Assembly (NCBI RefSeq): GCF_015354615.1
Contig: NZ_JACAVQ010000005.1
Span: forward strand, 62,001 to 126,000
DNA from: Aliidiomarina indica
GTDB taxonomy: Bacteria > Pseudomonadota > Gammaproteobacteria > Enterobacterales > Alteromonadaceae
Length of the DNA stretch: 64,000 nt
Direction of reading: 5' to 3'
Part shown: positions 1-8,360 of the stretch, piece after piece
Layout of the letters: every line of letters begins with the position of its first letter
How positions within the stretch are numbered: the stretch's first letter is position 1
Program-made: the position numbers and the translations under genes
Notes under the pieces: model-generated
What the model saw: only the letters and a program-made list of their open reading frames with translations
The model's database searches: none
Told to the model about the DNA's origin: nothing

Positions 1-2
1 AG

Positions 3-137
3 AAAGATTTTGTGACCCGCGATACCTTAGTGCAAATTCTCAGAGACACGGAAGAAGATCACGCTTATTGGTTGCGTCAACAACTCGGATTGATCCATCG
101 TCTCGGTTTGGAGCGTTTCTTACAAGCAATGATGTAA
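3..137 (+). CDS. bfr: Bacterioferritin, C-terminal fragment (5' end outside window)
   Basis: Only the last 44 codons are present, ending at TAA 135-137. The translated tail contains ILRDTEEDHAYWLRQQLGLI followed by HRLGLERFLQAMM. This matches the last long helix and short C-terminal helix of bacterioferritins, where the family pattern is IL-x-D-EEEH-x-(D/Y)WLETQLxLIxxIGLENYLQ. Bacterioferritin is a 24-subunit haem-containing iron storage protein of the cytoplasm; the acidic EEDH stretch is where family members keep ferroxidase ligands. It ends 15 bp before the antiporter operon and has no evident functional link to it. The assignment rests on 44 residues only. Confidence 0.8.
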   Translation, partial: KDFVTRDTLVQILRDTEEDHAYWLRQQLGLIHRLGLERFLQAMM

Positions 138-152
138 TGGGCGGGAAGCTCT

Positions 153-671
153 ATGCTTAGTTTTAGGCGGTTTGCGTTAGCGTTTTTACTGATGGCCATC
201 CTCTGGTGGTTGCTTACCTTTGATACGGCGGCAGCCAACCGTGACCTGCTCGGCCCGTGGCTGATTGGCATTCCCGCTGCCCTGTTCTGTGCGTGGCTGG
301 CGATACGTTTGCAGCCCGAGCGCCCCGCAAACCGAATTCGTGTCCGCGGCATTCCCCTTTTTCTGGGCCATTTCTGCTATCGTTCATTGCTCGCTGGGGT
401 GGATGTGGCCTATCGCACCTTGCATCCCACGCTGCAACTCAAGCCCGGTTTCATTGATTACCCACTCGATCTACCGCAAGGCAAACCCCGTATTTTCTTC
501 GCCACCGTGGTGAGTTTACTCCCCGGCACCCTAGCTACAGAACTCACCGAAACCGGCATTCGTTTGCATGTGCTGGATACAGGCAGTGATGTAAGCAAAG
601 ACTGTGACCGCACCGTAAGCGTGCTTCAACGCTTGTTCCACAATAAAACACTGCAAGAGGAAGCCAAATGA
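153..671 (+). CDS. mrpE: Mrp-type Na+/H+ antiporter subunit E
   Basis: This 172-residue membrane protein has two hydrophobic segments near the N-terminus (about residues 5-25 and 35-50) and a cytoplasmic C-terminal half. That is the normal MrpE/MnhE architecture and close to the usual length of about 160. The KPGFIDYPLDL and FFATVVSLLPGTL stretches are typical of the family. MrpE is a small subunit of the multi-protein cation/proton antiporter of the inner membrane. It opens a run of nine genes on the same strand with ATGA or otherwise very tight junctions, and its stop overlaps the mrpF start by 4 bp. Confidence 0.88.
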   Translation: MLSFRRFALAFLLMAILWWLLTFDTAAANRDLLGPWLIGIPAALFCAWLAIRLQPERPANRIRVRGIPLFLGHFCYRSLLAGVDVAYRTLHPTLQLKPGFIDYPLDLPQGKPRIFFATVVSLLPGTLATELTETGIRLHVLDTGSDVSKDCDRTVSVLQRLFHNKTLQEEAK

Positions 672-949
672 CGACCTTTCTCTTTATTGTTGCAAGCATT
701 CTTCTGTTGTCATTGCTCATTGGACTGTTTCGCGTATGGCGCGGTCCAAACGAAGCCGACCGCATGCTCGCAGCGCAACTATTTGGCACCACGGGCGTTG
801 CTACTTTACTGATTCTGGCCATTGCCACCGAGCAACGGGCGATCATTGATATTGCCTTTATCTTGGCACTGCTTGCCGCCGTCGCCACCATCGCTTTTGT
901 GCGCCGCGTAGGTCGCGCCAGACCAGCGAAAAGAAGGAAACGGTCATGA
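668..949 (+). CDS. mrpF: Mrp-type Na+/H+ antiporter subunit F
   Basis: The product has 93 residues and three predicted transmembrane helices. The motif RVWRGPNEADRMLAAQLFGT is the MrpF/MnhF signature (RxxxGPxxxDRxxA). It belongs to the MrpEFG small-subunit module of the antiporter, which is homologous to MbhB of membrane-bound hydrogenases. The gene overlaps mrpE upstream and the next gene downstream by 4 bp each, implying translational coupling. The C-terminus is a short basic tail (RRVGRARPAKRRKRS). Confidence 0.9.
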   Translation: MTTFLFIVASILLLSLLIGLFRVWRGPNEADRMLAAQLFGTTGVATLLILAIATEQRAIIDIAFILALLAAVATIAFVRRVGRARPAKRRKRS

Positions 950-1233
950 TGTACCTGCAAATTCTTCTTATCTGCGCTGGCACCTTTTTCTTTCTGGTGG
1001 GCACCGTCGGCCTGCTGCGTTTTCCTGATGTGTACACGCGCATTCATGCTCTTACCAAAGCGGACAACCTCGGTATGGGTTTGATTGTGTTGGGTTTATT
1101 ACCTTCCACCGGTTCCATCGCCCAAGCGCTCAAACTTATTTTATGCTGGTTTTTAGTGCTTGGTGCCAGCTCCGTGGCAGCCTATTTGGTCGCTACACGA
1201 CAACGGGCCGCCGATGCTAAGGAGGCGCGATGA
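946..1233 (+). CDS. mrpG: Mrp-type Na+/H+ antiporter subunit G
   Basis: The product has 95 residues with three predicted membrane helices. The family core GTVGLLRFPDVYTRIHALTK followed by ADNLG is the MrpG/PhaG signature (LPDxxTRxHAxTKA). Together with MrpE and MrpF it makes the small-subunit module of the inner-membrane antiporter. Start and stop overlap the flanking genes by 4 bp (ATGA), so expression is likely coupled. The length is normal for the family. Confidence 0.9.
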   Translation: MMYLQILLICAGTFFFLVGTVGLLRFPDVYTRIHALTKADNLGMGLIVLGLLPSTGSIAQALKLILCWFLVLGASSVAAYLVATRQRAADAKEAR

Positions 1234-1499
1234 TTGTCTTCGATATCTTGCTCGGTATCGGCCTTATTCTCGCTGCCAGCGGGGTGTTTCTATCCGCCCA
1301 ATTATTTCGTTCTGTGGTGCTTTTTGTGGTGTTTGGACTGCTTTTGGCGATTACCTGGACGCGCCTGCAAGCCCCTGACTTAGCGCTGGCCGAAGCCGCG
1401 ATTGGCGCCGGCCTCACCGGTGTTCTCTTCCTCGATACCTTAGGAACGTTGCGCAAAGCCAAGCACAAGCGTCATCGCAAAAAGGAGACGCACTCATGA
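1230..1499 (+). CDS. DUF4040 / MbhD-like subunit (equivalent of a C-terminal piece of MrpA)
   Basis: This 89-residue protein has three hydrophobic helices and the conserved stretch RLQAPDLALAEAAIGAGLTG, diagnostic of DUF4040 (MbhD). In canonical Mrp systems this domain is fused to the C-terminus of the large MrpA subunit; here it is a free-standing gene, as in archaeal Mbh-type operons. It likely contributes a lateral membrane bundle that couples the antiporter modules. The C-terminal tail is basic (RKAKHKRHRKKETHS). It overlaps mrpG and the next gene by 4 bp. Confidence 0.82.
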   Translation: MIVFDILLGIGLILAASGVFLSAQLFRSVVLFVVFGLLLAITWTRLQAPDLALAEAAIGAGLTGVLFLDTLGTLRKAKHKRHRKKETHS

Positions 1500-2185
1500 G
1501 TCGGTCTTTGCGAATCGCGGCAGCAGGTATCGTCGCCTTTGGCACCTTGTATGCGCTCATCCTTGCAGTGCTTAACGCGCCGCAAATGCAGGTGAATTTG
1601 CCGCAGCAAGTGGCGCTCAACCTTGAACAAAGTGGCATTGATCATCCCATCACCGCCGTTCTTTTGAATTTTCGTAGCTATGACACCCTGCTCGAAGTCG
1701 CAGTGCTGTTAGTGGCTGTTGTTACCGGATTGGCGTTGCGCGAACGTGATGCGTTAACCGCGCACACAGAGCAAGCCCGCGACCCCATGCTGCATGCCCT
1801 CACCCGTCGGCTTTTACCCTTGCTGCTCATTACCAGCGTCTACATTTTATGGTCGGGCTCTTATGCACCCGGCGGCGCATTTCAGGCCGGTGCCTTAGTG
1901 GCGGCTGCCGGCGTGATTGCGCGCTTGGCCGGCTACGACATCGCCAGCCGCGCCGATGTATTGCTACGCCTTGGCCTCGCCCTCGGCTTTATCTTGTTCT
2001 TAACCGTAGCGGTGAGCGCCATGTTCGGGGGCCGTCCTTTCCTCAATTACCCAGAAGGTTGGGCCGGCTCGCTTATTTTCTTAATTGAAGCCGTGCTCAC
2101 CTTCTCCATCGGTCTGACTCTCATTAGCCTTTTCGTACACGCGCCAGGCGATTCTAGCCCCCGGGGAGGTGACGATGACGATTGA
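1496..2185 (+). CDS. mrpB: Mrp antiporter subunit B with MbhE-like N-terminal extension
   Basis: This 229-residue protein is longer than a simple MrpB (about 140). Residues 1-80 include FRSYDTLLEVAVLLVAVV, the MbhE-like segment usually found at the end of MrpA. Residues 100-220 carry the MnhB domain, with the signature YAPGGAFQAGALVAAAGVIA corresponding to the family's H-x-PGGGFQGG motif. It therefore appears to combine the tail of MrpA with MrpB. About six membrane helices are predicted. It overlaps the DUF4040 gene by 4 bp, and its acidic end (GGDDDD) overlaps the start of mrpC. Confidence 0.82.
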   Translation: MSRSLRIAAAGIVAFGTLYALILAVLNAPQMQVNLPQQVALNLEQSGIDHPITAVLLNFRSYDTLLEVAVLLVAVVTGLALRERDALTAHTEQARDPMLHALTRRLLPLLLITSVYILWSGSYAPGGAFQAGALVAAAGVIARLAGYDIASRADVLLRLGLALGFILFLTVAVSAMFGGRPFLNYPEGWAGSLIFLIEAVLTFSIGLTLISLFVHAPGDSSPRGGDDDD

Positions 2186-2459
2186 TCTTTGGTACGCCAT
2201 TGTCGGTAGCATTATTGTCGCGCTGTCAGTTTTTGCGTTTCTCACCAGTCGACATTTAATGAAGAAATTATTGGCCTTTAACATTATGGGCTCAGGGGTA
2301 TTTCTGATTATGGTGGGCCTGCCACAACATCAACATGGCGTTGATCCGGTGCCACAGGCGCTTGTGCTGACTGGAATTGTTGTGGCGGTAAGCGCCACTG
2401 CGTTGGCCTTGGTGATTTTACGTCGCTACGTGCGTGCGGGAGGGAACCCCGCCCCATGA
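2175..2459 (+). CDS. mrpC: Mrp-type Na+/H+ antiporter subunit C (NuoK-like)
   Basis: This protein of 94 residues has three membrane helices and is homologous to NuoK of respiratory complex I. The pattern MKKLLAFNIMGSGVFLIMVG, then DPVPQALVLTGIVVAVSATA, is typical of MrpC/MbhG. I chose ATG 2175 because GGGGAGG (2163-2169) lies 5 bp upstream; an in-frame GTG at 2169 sits inside that ribosome-binding site. The gene overlaps mrpB by 11 bp and the next gene by 4 bp. Confidence 0.88.
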   Translation: MTIDLWYAIVGSIIVALSVFAFLTSRHLMKKLLAFNIMGSGVFLIMVGLPQHQHGVDPVPQALVLTGIVVAVSATALALVILRRYVRAGGNPAP

Positions 2460-3910
2460 CGCCGATTTTATTAATTATTCCCTTGGCGTTTGCCATTCTC
2501 ACGTTGCTGCTACCGCGTAACTGGGCACGCGCCACCATTATTCCGGGATTGGTGTTGCAAGTGGGCGCAGCGGTCTTGCTGTGCATTCAAATATATCACG
2601 ATGGACCGCAAGATTACGCCCTTGGCGATTGGCAAGCGCCCCTCGGTATTAGTCTTATTGCCGATGGCTTCAGCGTCACCTTGCTTGCACTTACCTCGCT
2701 CGTTGCCGCCCTTTGTGCGGTTTACGCTCAGTATTTTTTAACCCGTTATCCGCGCGAACAGCGCTACTTTTGGCCACTATTTTGGTTTTTATTAGCCGCC
2801 CTTAATGGCATTTGGCTCGCCGGCGATTTATTTAATTTATATGTGGGCTTGGAACTGCTCGGCTTAAGTGCCGTGGGTATGGTGGCGCTCACTGCCGAGA
2901 AAACCACGTTAAAGGCCGCTCTCGATTATCTTTATGCAGCGCTGTTTGGCTCTTTGGCGTATCTGGCTGGGGTTGCGTTGCTGTATGGCGCGTACGGAAC
3001 CCTTTCGATTGTGCAATTAAGTGAAATGGCCGCAGCGAATCCAACCACGCAAGTGGCCTTGGGGCTAATGACCGTCGGCCTGCTGCTTAAAACTGCCATT
3101 TTCCCTTTGCATTATTGGTTGCCGCCCGCCCATGGTGGCGCTCTAGCACCGGTGAGTGCCCTACTGTCCGCATTGGTGGTGAAAGCCTCATTTTATATTC
3201 TAGCCCTGCTATGGCTTGATGTTGGCGCCCTCGCCGTAACCGTCAATGCGGCTCAGGCCATGGGTTTTCTAGGTGCAGGCGCTATTTTCTGGGGTAGTTG
3301 GCAGGCCTTTCAAACACGGCAGATTAAAATGCTGGTGGCCTACTCCACCGTGGCCCAACTCGGCTATTTAATGCTGTTGTTCCCGCTCGCCATTGGCGTG
3401 AGCGAAGCCGCCGCACATTTGGCATGGCAAGGCACTGTTTTGCATTTACTGGCTCACGCGTTTGCCAAAGCGGCCATGTTCTTGGCTGTGGGCACCTTAG
3501 TCCTTGCCCTCGGTCATGGTCGCATCAATGATTTTGGTGGCGTATCACAGCGTAATCCGGTCGCGCTTTTCGCCTTTGGATTATCCGCCGTCAGCTTGAT
3601 GGGCTTGCCACCGAGCGGTGGTTTCAACGCCAAATGGCTGTTATTACAATCGGCCATTGCGAGCGGTCAGTGGCATTGGTTTGTGGTGATGGTGATCGGT
3701 GGCCTACTCACCGCCGCCTATGTGTTCCGCGTGTTTCGCGTCTCCTTCGTGCAAACGGCAAAACACGACATTCAAGAAACCCACCCAGCACTTCAATTTA
3801 GTGCGCTGGCCTTGGCACTTATGGCGATTGGGTTAGGTTTTGCGAGCGAAATACCGATGTCGTTTATGAACCTCACCGATTTCACACCGTCACCAGGAGG
3901 ATCGCCATGA
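2456..3910 (+). CDS. mrpD: Mrp antiporter subunit D, first paralogue (NuoM/N-like)
   Basis: This polytopic antiporter-like protein has 484 residues and about 14 helices, and belongs to the proton-conducting NuoL/M/N family. Key residues for ion translocation are visible: a membrane glutamate in GLELLGLS (E133), a lysine in LLKTAIFPLHYW (K212), the HYWLPPAHGGALAPVSALL loop, and a second lysine in LVVKASFY (K243). It is one of three consecutive large antiporter-like subunits in this operon. The ATGA overlap with mrpC and the 4-bp overlap with the next gene indicate one transcript. Confidence 0.85.
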   Translation: MTPILLIIPLAFAILTLLLPRNWARATIIPGLVLQVGAAVLLCIQIYHDGPQDYALGDWQAPLGISLIADGFSVTLLALTSLVAALCAVYAQYFLTRYPREQRYFWPLFWFLLAALNGIWLAGDLFNLYVGLELLGLSAVGMVALTAEKTTLKAALDYLYAALFGSLAYLAGVALLYGAYGTLSIVQLSEMAAANPTTQVALGLMTVGLLLKTAIFPLHYWLPPAHGGALAPVSALLSALVVKASFYILALLWLDVGALAVTVNAAQAMGFLGAGAIFWGSWQAFQTRQIKMLVAYSTVAQLGYLMLLFPLAIGVSEAAAHLAWQGTVLHLLAHAFAKAAMFLAVGTLVLALGHGRINDFGGVSQRNPVALFAFGLSAVSLMGLPPSGGFNAKWLLLQSAIASGQWHWFVVMVIGGLLTAAYVFRVFRVSFVQTAKHDIQETHPALQFSALALALMAIGLGFASEIPMSFMNLTDFTPSPGGSP

Positions 3911-5412
3911 CCACCCTCCTGCCCGTATTTGTGCTCGCCACATCGCTGATTACCGCGGTGCTTATTTTTGTTCTGCCTGAGCGCCATATTCGGCTACGTA
4001 TCGGCCTTAACCTGACTGCCGCCCTTTTGAAAATTGTGCTCGTTGCCGTGATGGTTGCCGGTATCGCCAATCAGGTCGATTATGAGTTTCGCTATGAGCT
4101 CTTACCCGGCATCGATTTAATCCTGCGCGCTGATGCGCTGTCGATGTTATTTGCCGGACTTTCCAGTGTTCTTTGGCTATTTACCACGGTATACGCCATT
4201 GGCTATTTGGAGGGGGCACCGAATCGGAGCCGTTTCTTCGGCTTCTTTAGCTTGTGTGTGGCAAGCACCATGGGCATTGCCTTGGCAGGGAACCTGTTCA
4301 CATTTCTGATTTTCTTTGAGCTTCTCACCTTATCGACCTACCCCTTAGTGGTGCATCGGGGCACAGAAGAATCCCTTAAAGCCGGCCGCACCTACTTGCA
4401 ATACACCTTAGGCGGGGGCGCGGTACTCTTGGTTGGGGTGGCGCTCATGTATGGGTTGGTGGACCAAACCGGCAGCATGACCGAATTCGCTGAAACCGGT
4501 ACTCTGGCTGCGATACCCAGTGAGCAACATTTCACTTTAGCGGTCATCTTTTTTGTGCTGATTGCCGGCCTTGGGGTGAAAGCGGCATTAGTGCCCCTGC
4601 ACGGCTGGCTCCCGATCGCCATGGTTGCCCCTGCGCCCGTGAGCGCGTTACTGCACGCAGTTGCCGTGGTAAAAGCCGGTGCGTTTGGCATCGTCCGCGT
4701 TATTTACAATATTTACGGGGTGGAGTTTGCCTGGCAATTGGGCGTGTTGCTGCCGCTCGCCATTTTGGCGTCGATCACCATTATTTGGGGATCGCTACGT
4801 GCCTTGCAGCAAGTGGAAGTGAAAAAGCGACTGGCCTACTCGACGGTAAGTCAGGTGTCGTATATTGCATTGGGTGCCTGCTTATTTGGTCCGGTGGGGA
4901 CCATCGGCGGCATTGTCCATTTGCTGCACCAGGGCATTATGAAAGTGACCCTGTTTTTCTGTGCTGGTAACTATGCAGAAACCTTAGGGATTCATAAGAT
5001 TAAAGACCTCGATGGCGCCGGCGCGCGTATGCCGTTAACCAGTATCGCTTTTACCTTAGGGGCCTTTGGTATGATTGGGGTGCCGCCGCTCGCCGGCTTT
5101 ATCAGTAAGTGGTATTTGGGCATTGGCGCCCTCGATGCGGGGATGAGCTGGGTGATTGGCGTGTTGATTCTTAGTAGCATGCTCAATGCCGGTTATTTCT
5201 TGCCGATTGTGTATCGCTTGTGGTTTAAATCTCGACGAGAGCCTTGGCCAGATGAGCATATTCCCCGCGGACGCTTTGAGACGCATGGGCTTTTGCTGTG
5301 GCCGACCGTCGCCACTGCCGTGTTTTCGCTCGCTGCAGGCTTGTTCGCAGCCCATGCTTGGAGTCCGTTGAGCTGGTCTAGCTTGATTGCGTTCCGGGAG
5401 TATTTGCCATGA
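3907..5412 (+). CDS. Mrp antiporter subunit D, second paralogue (NuoL/M-like)
   Basis: This NuoL/M/N-family membrane protein has 501 residues. It shows the conserved glutamate in FFELLTLSTYPLV (E138), the lysine in GLGVKAALVPLHGWLP (K225), and K256 in HAVAVVKAGAFG. Its sequence is closer to classical complex I and Mrp large subunits than the upstream paralogue. It may fill the role of the antiporter half of MrpA, which is otherwise missing from the operon. Which of the three large subunits is functionally A-like cannot be decided from sequence reading alone. It is preceded by AGGAGG (3895-3900) with good spacing. Confidence 0.82.
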   Translation: MTTLLPVFVLATSLITAVLIFVLPERHIRLRIGLNLTAALLKIVLVAVMVAGIANQVDYEFRYELLPGIDLILRADALSMLFAGLSSVLWLFTTVYAIGYLEGAPNRSRFFGFFSLCVASTMGIALAGNLFTFLIFFELLTLSTYPLVVHRGTEESLKAGRTYLQYTLGGGAVLLVGVALMYGLVDQTGSMTEFAETGTLAAIPSEQHFTLAVIFFVLIAGLGVKAALVPLHGWLPIAMVAPAPVSALLHAVAVVKAGAFGIVRVIYNIYGVEFAWQLGVLLPLAILASITIIWGSLRALQQVEVKKRLAYSTVSQVSYIALGACLFGPVGTIGGIVHLLHQGIMKVTLFFCAGNYAETLGIHKIKDLDGAGARMPLTSIAFTLGAFGMIGVPPLAGFISKWYLGIGALDAGMSWVIGVLILSSMLNAGYFLPIVYRLWFKSRREPWPDEHIPRGRFETHGLLLWPTVATAVFSLAAGLFAAHAWSPLSWSSLIAFREYLP

Positions 5413-5440
5413 TGATTGTGCGTGTTCAAGGTGGCCTAAT

Positions 5441-6763
5441 ATGACGCTGCTGATGTATTTACTTCATCAGGTGCCGTTACCGTTGCTGGTGATTTTTCCA
5501 CTAGTGCTAGTTGCTTTCGTGCACACCAATACCGTCCGTCGTCGTGGCTGGATGCTCATTGCCGCACCTATCCCGATGCTCTTAGCGCTACTGTTGTGGT
5601 ACGGCTACGGACAGCCTGAGTTTGTCACTGAAGTGCCGTGGCTGATGCTCGGCCTGCATTGGCGCATTGATCCGGCGTTAGCCCCCATCTTATTGATGAC
5701 TACCTTGCTTTGGACCGCTGCCGGCACCTATGTGTGGCAACAGTTGCGCAGCGGCGGTGCCGAAGAACCGCACATAGCCCGGTACCTGCGCTGCTGGTTG
5801 CTCACCCTCACCGGCAATATTGGTTTGCTTGTGGCCGGTGACATTGCCTCGTTTTATACCCTGTTTGCACTTATGACCTTCGCTGCTTTTGGTTTGGTGA
5901 TACACACACAGACCAAGAACGCGCTGTTTGCAGGCAAAGTGTATATCGTGCTCGCAGTGGTTGGTGAAGGCCTGCTGTTGAGCGGCTTAATTTGGGGAGC
6001 AGCGCACGCAGCGGCCGGCGAGTTAACCCCGACCGCGCCGTTATTGACGCATTTACCGGGCGCCATCGCAGCCAGTGCCCAAGGGGTTTGGATCGCCTTG
6101 TTGTTGTTTTTAGGTTTTGGCGTAAAAGCCGGTTTGGCAGGCCTTCATTGGTGGTTGCCGTTGGCCCACCCGGTCGCTCCAACTCCCGCCAGCGCTGTAC
6201 TTAGTGGCGCCATGATCAAAGCCGGCTTAGTGGGCTGGCTACTTACGCTGCCCCTTGGCGAGTTCGCCGCCGGGGGCAATTTCGCCTCCATTGCATCCTT
6301 GGCTGTGATCTTGGGGTTAGTAGGTGCCTTTGGGGCTGCTATCATGGGCGTGTTCGCCAAGAAAGCCAAAGCCGTGCTGGCTTATTCGAGCGTCAGTCAG
6401 ATGGGGATGATTACCGTGATGCTCGGCACCGGCTGGCTCTACGATGCTGCTTGGGAAGCGGTTTTCGCGGCCATTGTGGTGTTTTCGGTGCATCATGGTT
6501 TCAACAAAGGCGTGCTGTTCTTCGGAGTGGGCTGGGTCGGAGCGCTTTCAGGCCGCGCCGCGACCTTAATTTTGGTGCTCTTACTCATACCGGCTCTGAA
6601 CCTCATCGGCGTGCCCTTCAGCAGCGGCGAATATGCCAAAGACTTATTCAAAGCCGTAATCGCCGATTTACCGGTTGGCCTGCTCTACCCCATTTTCAGC
6701 GCCGGCGCCCTCGCCACCACCGCCCTCATGCTCCGCTACTTCTACCTCCTGCGTAAAACCTAA
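5441..6763 (+). CDS. Third NuoL/M-like antiporter subunit, lacking the conserved membrane Glu
   Basis: The protein has 440 residues and about 13 helices. I chose ATG 5441 because AAGGTGG lies just upstream; the frame is open further 5' but overlaps the preceding gene. The lysines in GFGVKAGLAGLHWWLPLAHP (K229) and AMIKAGL (K260) are kept. The position of the conserved glutamate in the FFELL-type helix reads LFALMTF instead (A143), so a key residue for ion transfer is missing. It ends the antiporter operon, followed by a palindromic repeat with a T-rich tail that could terminate transcription. Confidence 0.75.
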   Translation: MTLLMYLLHQVPLPLLVIFPLVLVAFVHTNTVRRRGWMLIAAPIPMLLALLLWYGYGQPEFVTEVPWLMLGLHWRIDPALAPILLMTTLLWTAAGTYVWQQLRSGGAEEPHIARYLRCWLLTLTGNIGLLVAGDIASFYTLFALMTFAAFGLVIHTQTKNALFAGKVYIVLAVVGEGLLLSGLIWGAAHAAAGELTPTAPLLTHLPGAIAASAQGVWIALLLFLGFGVKAGLAGLHWWLPLAHPVAPTPASAVLSGAMIKAGLVGWLLTLPLGEFAAGGNFASIASLAVILGLVGAFGAAIMGVFAKKAKAVLAYSSVSQMGMITVMLGTGWLYDAAWEAVFAAIVVFSVHHGFNKGVLFFGVGWVGALSGRAATLILVLLLIPALNLIGVPFSSGEYAKDLFKAVIADLPVGLLYPIFSAGALATTALMLRYFYLLRKT

Positions 6764-6768
6764 CCCCT

Positions 6769-6822
6769 CAACAATTACGCCCCAGGGGTACAACTATGTT
6801 TTTGTGGAACTATGTTTTTGTA
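6769..6822 (+). repeat. Palindromic intergenic repeat, copy 1 (left border of the APE-containing island)
   Basis: The core is TTACGCCCCAGGGGTACAA, an imperfect inverted repeat with CCCC/GGGG arms, followed by a T-rich tail. A second partial tail copy (GGAACTATGTTTTTGT, from 6806) follows directly. The first 38 bp (6769-6806) match the copy at 26067-26104 at all but two positions. It lies between convergent genes, can act as a terminator hairpin for the antiporter operon, and supplies the TAG stop (6810-6812) of galE on the other strand. Confidence 0.8.
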
Positions 6823-7817
6823 GTGGTGTTAGTGGTCCATTGCCATACATCTTGTACCATATCGACGAGATCGAAATTTGCTTTCCAGCCTAGCGTCTCC
6901 TCTGCTAGATCCGATGCGGCATAGCTCTCACTGATATCACTATCCCGACGGGGCAAAAAGCGATACGGAATGGTTTGCTGGATGTGTTTCTCAAAAGCCT
7001 GAAGCACCTCAAGAACTGAATATCCTCGCCCCGTGCCAAGGTTAAAAGCGTGGAATCCTTTTCTTTGTGTCATCGCTGATATCGCATCAATATGCCCGCG
7101 AGCGAGATCTACGACATGAATATAATCACGAATCCCGGTTCCATCTGGGGTGTGATAATCATTACCGTAAACTTCGAAGTATTCAGAAAGTCCTTGAGCG
7201 ACTCGAATAACCGATGGGAAAATGTTGGTTGCACTTGCAAGGTTTTCTTCGCCAATCAAGCCCGTTGGATGTGCTCCCACTGGATTAAAGTAACGCAACG
7301 CAAATGCTGACCACTGAGGGTCTGAATGGCACAATTCCTGAAGCCGTTGCTCCACAATATATTTACTTGCACCATACGGACTAGAGGTGTTTCCAGTAGC
7401 CGCATTTTCAGTGATAGGCATGCTGGCAGACTCTCCGTACACCGCTGCAGACGAAGAAAACACTATTCTCTTCACGCCATGAGCACCCATGACTTCAAGA
7501 AGGCATAGACTCCCGCGAACATTGTTATCGTAATACTCAAGGGGTTTTTCTATGCTTTCGGAAACAATCTTCAAACCCGCTAAGTGCAACACTGCGGTAA
7601 TTGAGTATTCAGAAAATACCCGATTTAAATCAGAGTGGCTGCGCACATCACCTTGGATCCATTTTACGCCGCATCCAGTCAGTTTGGATACACGTTCAAT
7701 ACTTGTGGGTGAACTATTTGAAAAATTATCGAAGACCAAGAAGTCGTAACCAGCATTCGCCAATTCGACAACGATATGCGATCCAATGTAGCCCGCGCCG
7801 CCAGTCACTAAAATCAT
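6810..7817 (-). CDS. galE: UDP-glucose 4-epimerase
   Basis: This NAD-dependent epimerase has 335 residues and interconverts UDP-glucose and UDP-galactose for surface polysaccharide synthesis. The N-terminal Rossmann motif TGGAGYIGSH binds NAD. The catalytic Ser-Tyr-Lys set is visible as SSSAAVYG (near 125) and SPYGASKYIVEQ (near 150). Length and domains are complete. The stop codon lies in the flanking palindromic repeat. It sits beside the aryl polyene locus inside the same apparently AT-rich block, so it may supply a sugar nucleotide to envelope glycans or travel with the island; a direct role in APE synthesis is not shown. Confidence 0.92.
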   Translation of the reverse strand: MILVTGGAGYIGSHIVVELANAGYDFLVFDNFSNSSPTSIERVSKLTGCGVKWIQGDVRSHSDLNRVFSEYSITAVLHLAGLKIVSESIEKPLEYYDNNVRGSLCLLEVMGAHGVKRIVFSSSAAVYGESASMPITENAATGNTSSPYGASKYIVEQRLQELCHSDPQWSAFALRYFNPVGAHPTGLIGEENLASATNIFPSVIRVAQGLSEYFEVYGNDYHTPDGTGIRDYIHVVDLARGHIDAISAMTQRKGFHAFNLGTGRGYSVLEVLQAFEKHIQQTIPYRFLPRRDSDISESYAASDLAEETLGWKANFDLVDMVQDVWQWTTNTTTKT

Positions 7818-7925
7818 AGATAAGTCACTTAAAAACTAGTTGAATTATATATTGTCTCGGATAACATTGTTCCAGCAACAATATTGCCACTCATTGGCCT
7901 AATCTAACCACAGAAGGGAACTCCA

Positions 7926-8318
7926 GTGCATACATCGATTAAACTAACATTATTATTGTTCTTTTCATTCGCACTAGTAGCTTGTGCAAATACACAACCA
8001 ATCCAAAATATTAGGAATGCGCCTGTACCCACCAATCTTTCTCACGAAGAAGTAAGAACCGCTATCATGACAGCAGCAACGATGCGTGGCTGGCTCGTTG
8101 AAGAAGCGACCGATACTCAAATTATCGCATCAATCATCGTTCGTACTCACAAAGCTCGCGTTGTAATTCCTTATTCAGAAACTCAATACTCTATTGTTTA
8201 CGATAGTTCAGACAATCTGAGACAGCGGGCCAATATGATTCATCGAAACTATAACCGCTGGGTTTATTACCTCGACAACGATATTCGACGCCAGTTTAAT
8301 CTTGCGATCCTTGATTAA
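7926..8318 (+). CDS. Small lipoprotein of unknown function
   Basis: The product is 130 residues long. Residues 1-20 are a signal peptide ending in a lipobox (LVAC), so a lipidated cysteine at position 20 is predicted. The start is GTG 7926, with AAGGGA about 6 bp upstream. The remainder (about 110 residues) contains LVEEATDTQIIASIIVRTHK and looks like a small alpha/beta domain with alternating strands. I do not recognise a function. It is transcribed away from galE and converges on the APE locus. A strong hairpin follows its stop. Confidence 0.72.
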   Translation: MHTSIKLTLLLFFSFALVACANTQPIQNIRNAPVPTNLSHEEVRTAIMTAATMRGWLVEEATDTQIIASIIVRTHKARVVIPYSETQYSIVYDSSDNLRQRANMIHRNYNRWVYYLDNDIRRQFNLAILD

Positions 8319-8333
8319 TCTCGAAATCTCGGC

Positions 8334-8360
8334 ATGATCGGTCGCAATGCGACCGATCAT
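8334..8360. terminator. Near-perfect hairpin between convergent genes
   Basis: ATGATCGGTCGC and its reverse complement flank the loop AAT, giving a 12-bp stem with a 3-nt loop. It lies directly after the lipoprotein gene and overlaps the stop codon (8357-8359) of the mipA-like gene on the other strand. It could terminate transcription from both sides, although the following tract (TGTTC) is weak in T. A protein-binding palindrome is an alternative. Confidence 0.5.

Noticed and set aside
544-1047. 167-codon minus-strand open frame across mrpE, mrpF and mrpG
   Set aside because: It crosses three real overlapping genes with strong family signatures and has no ribosome site or recognisable domain.
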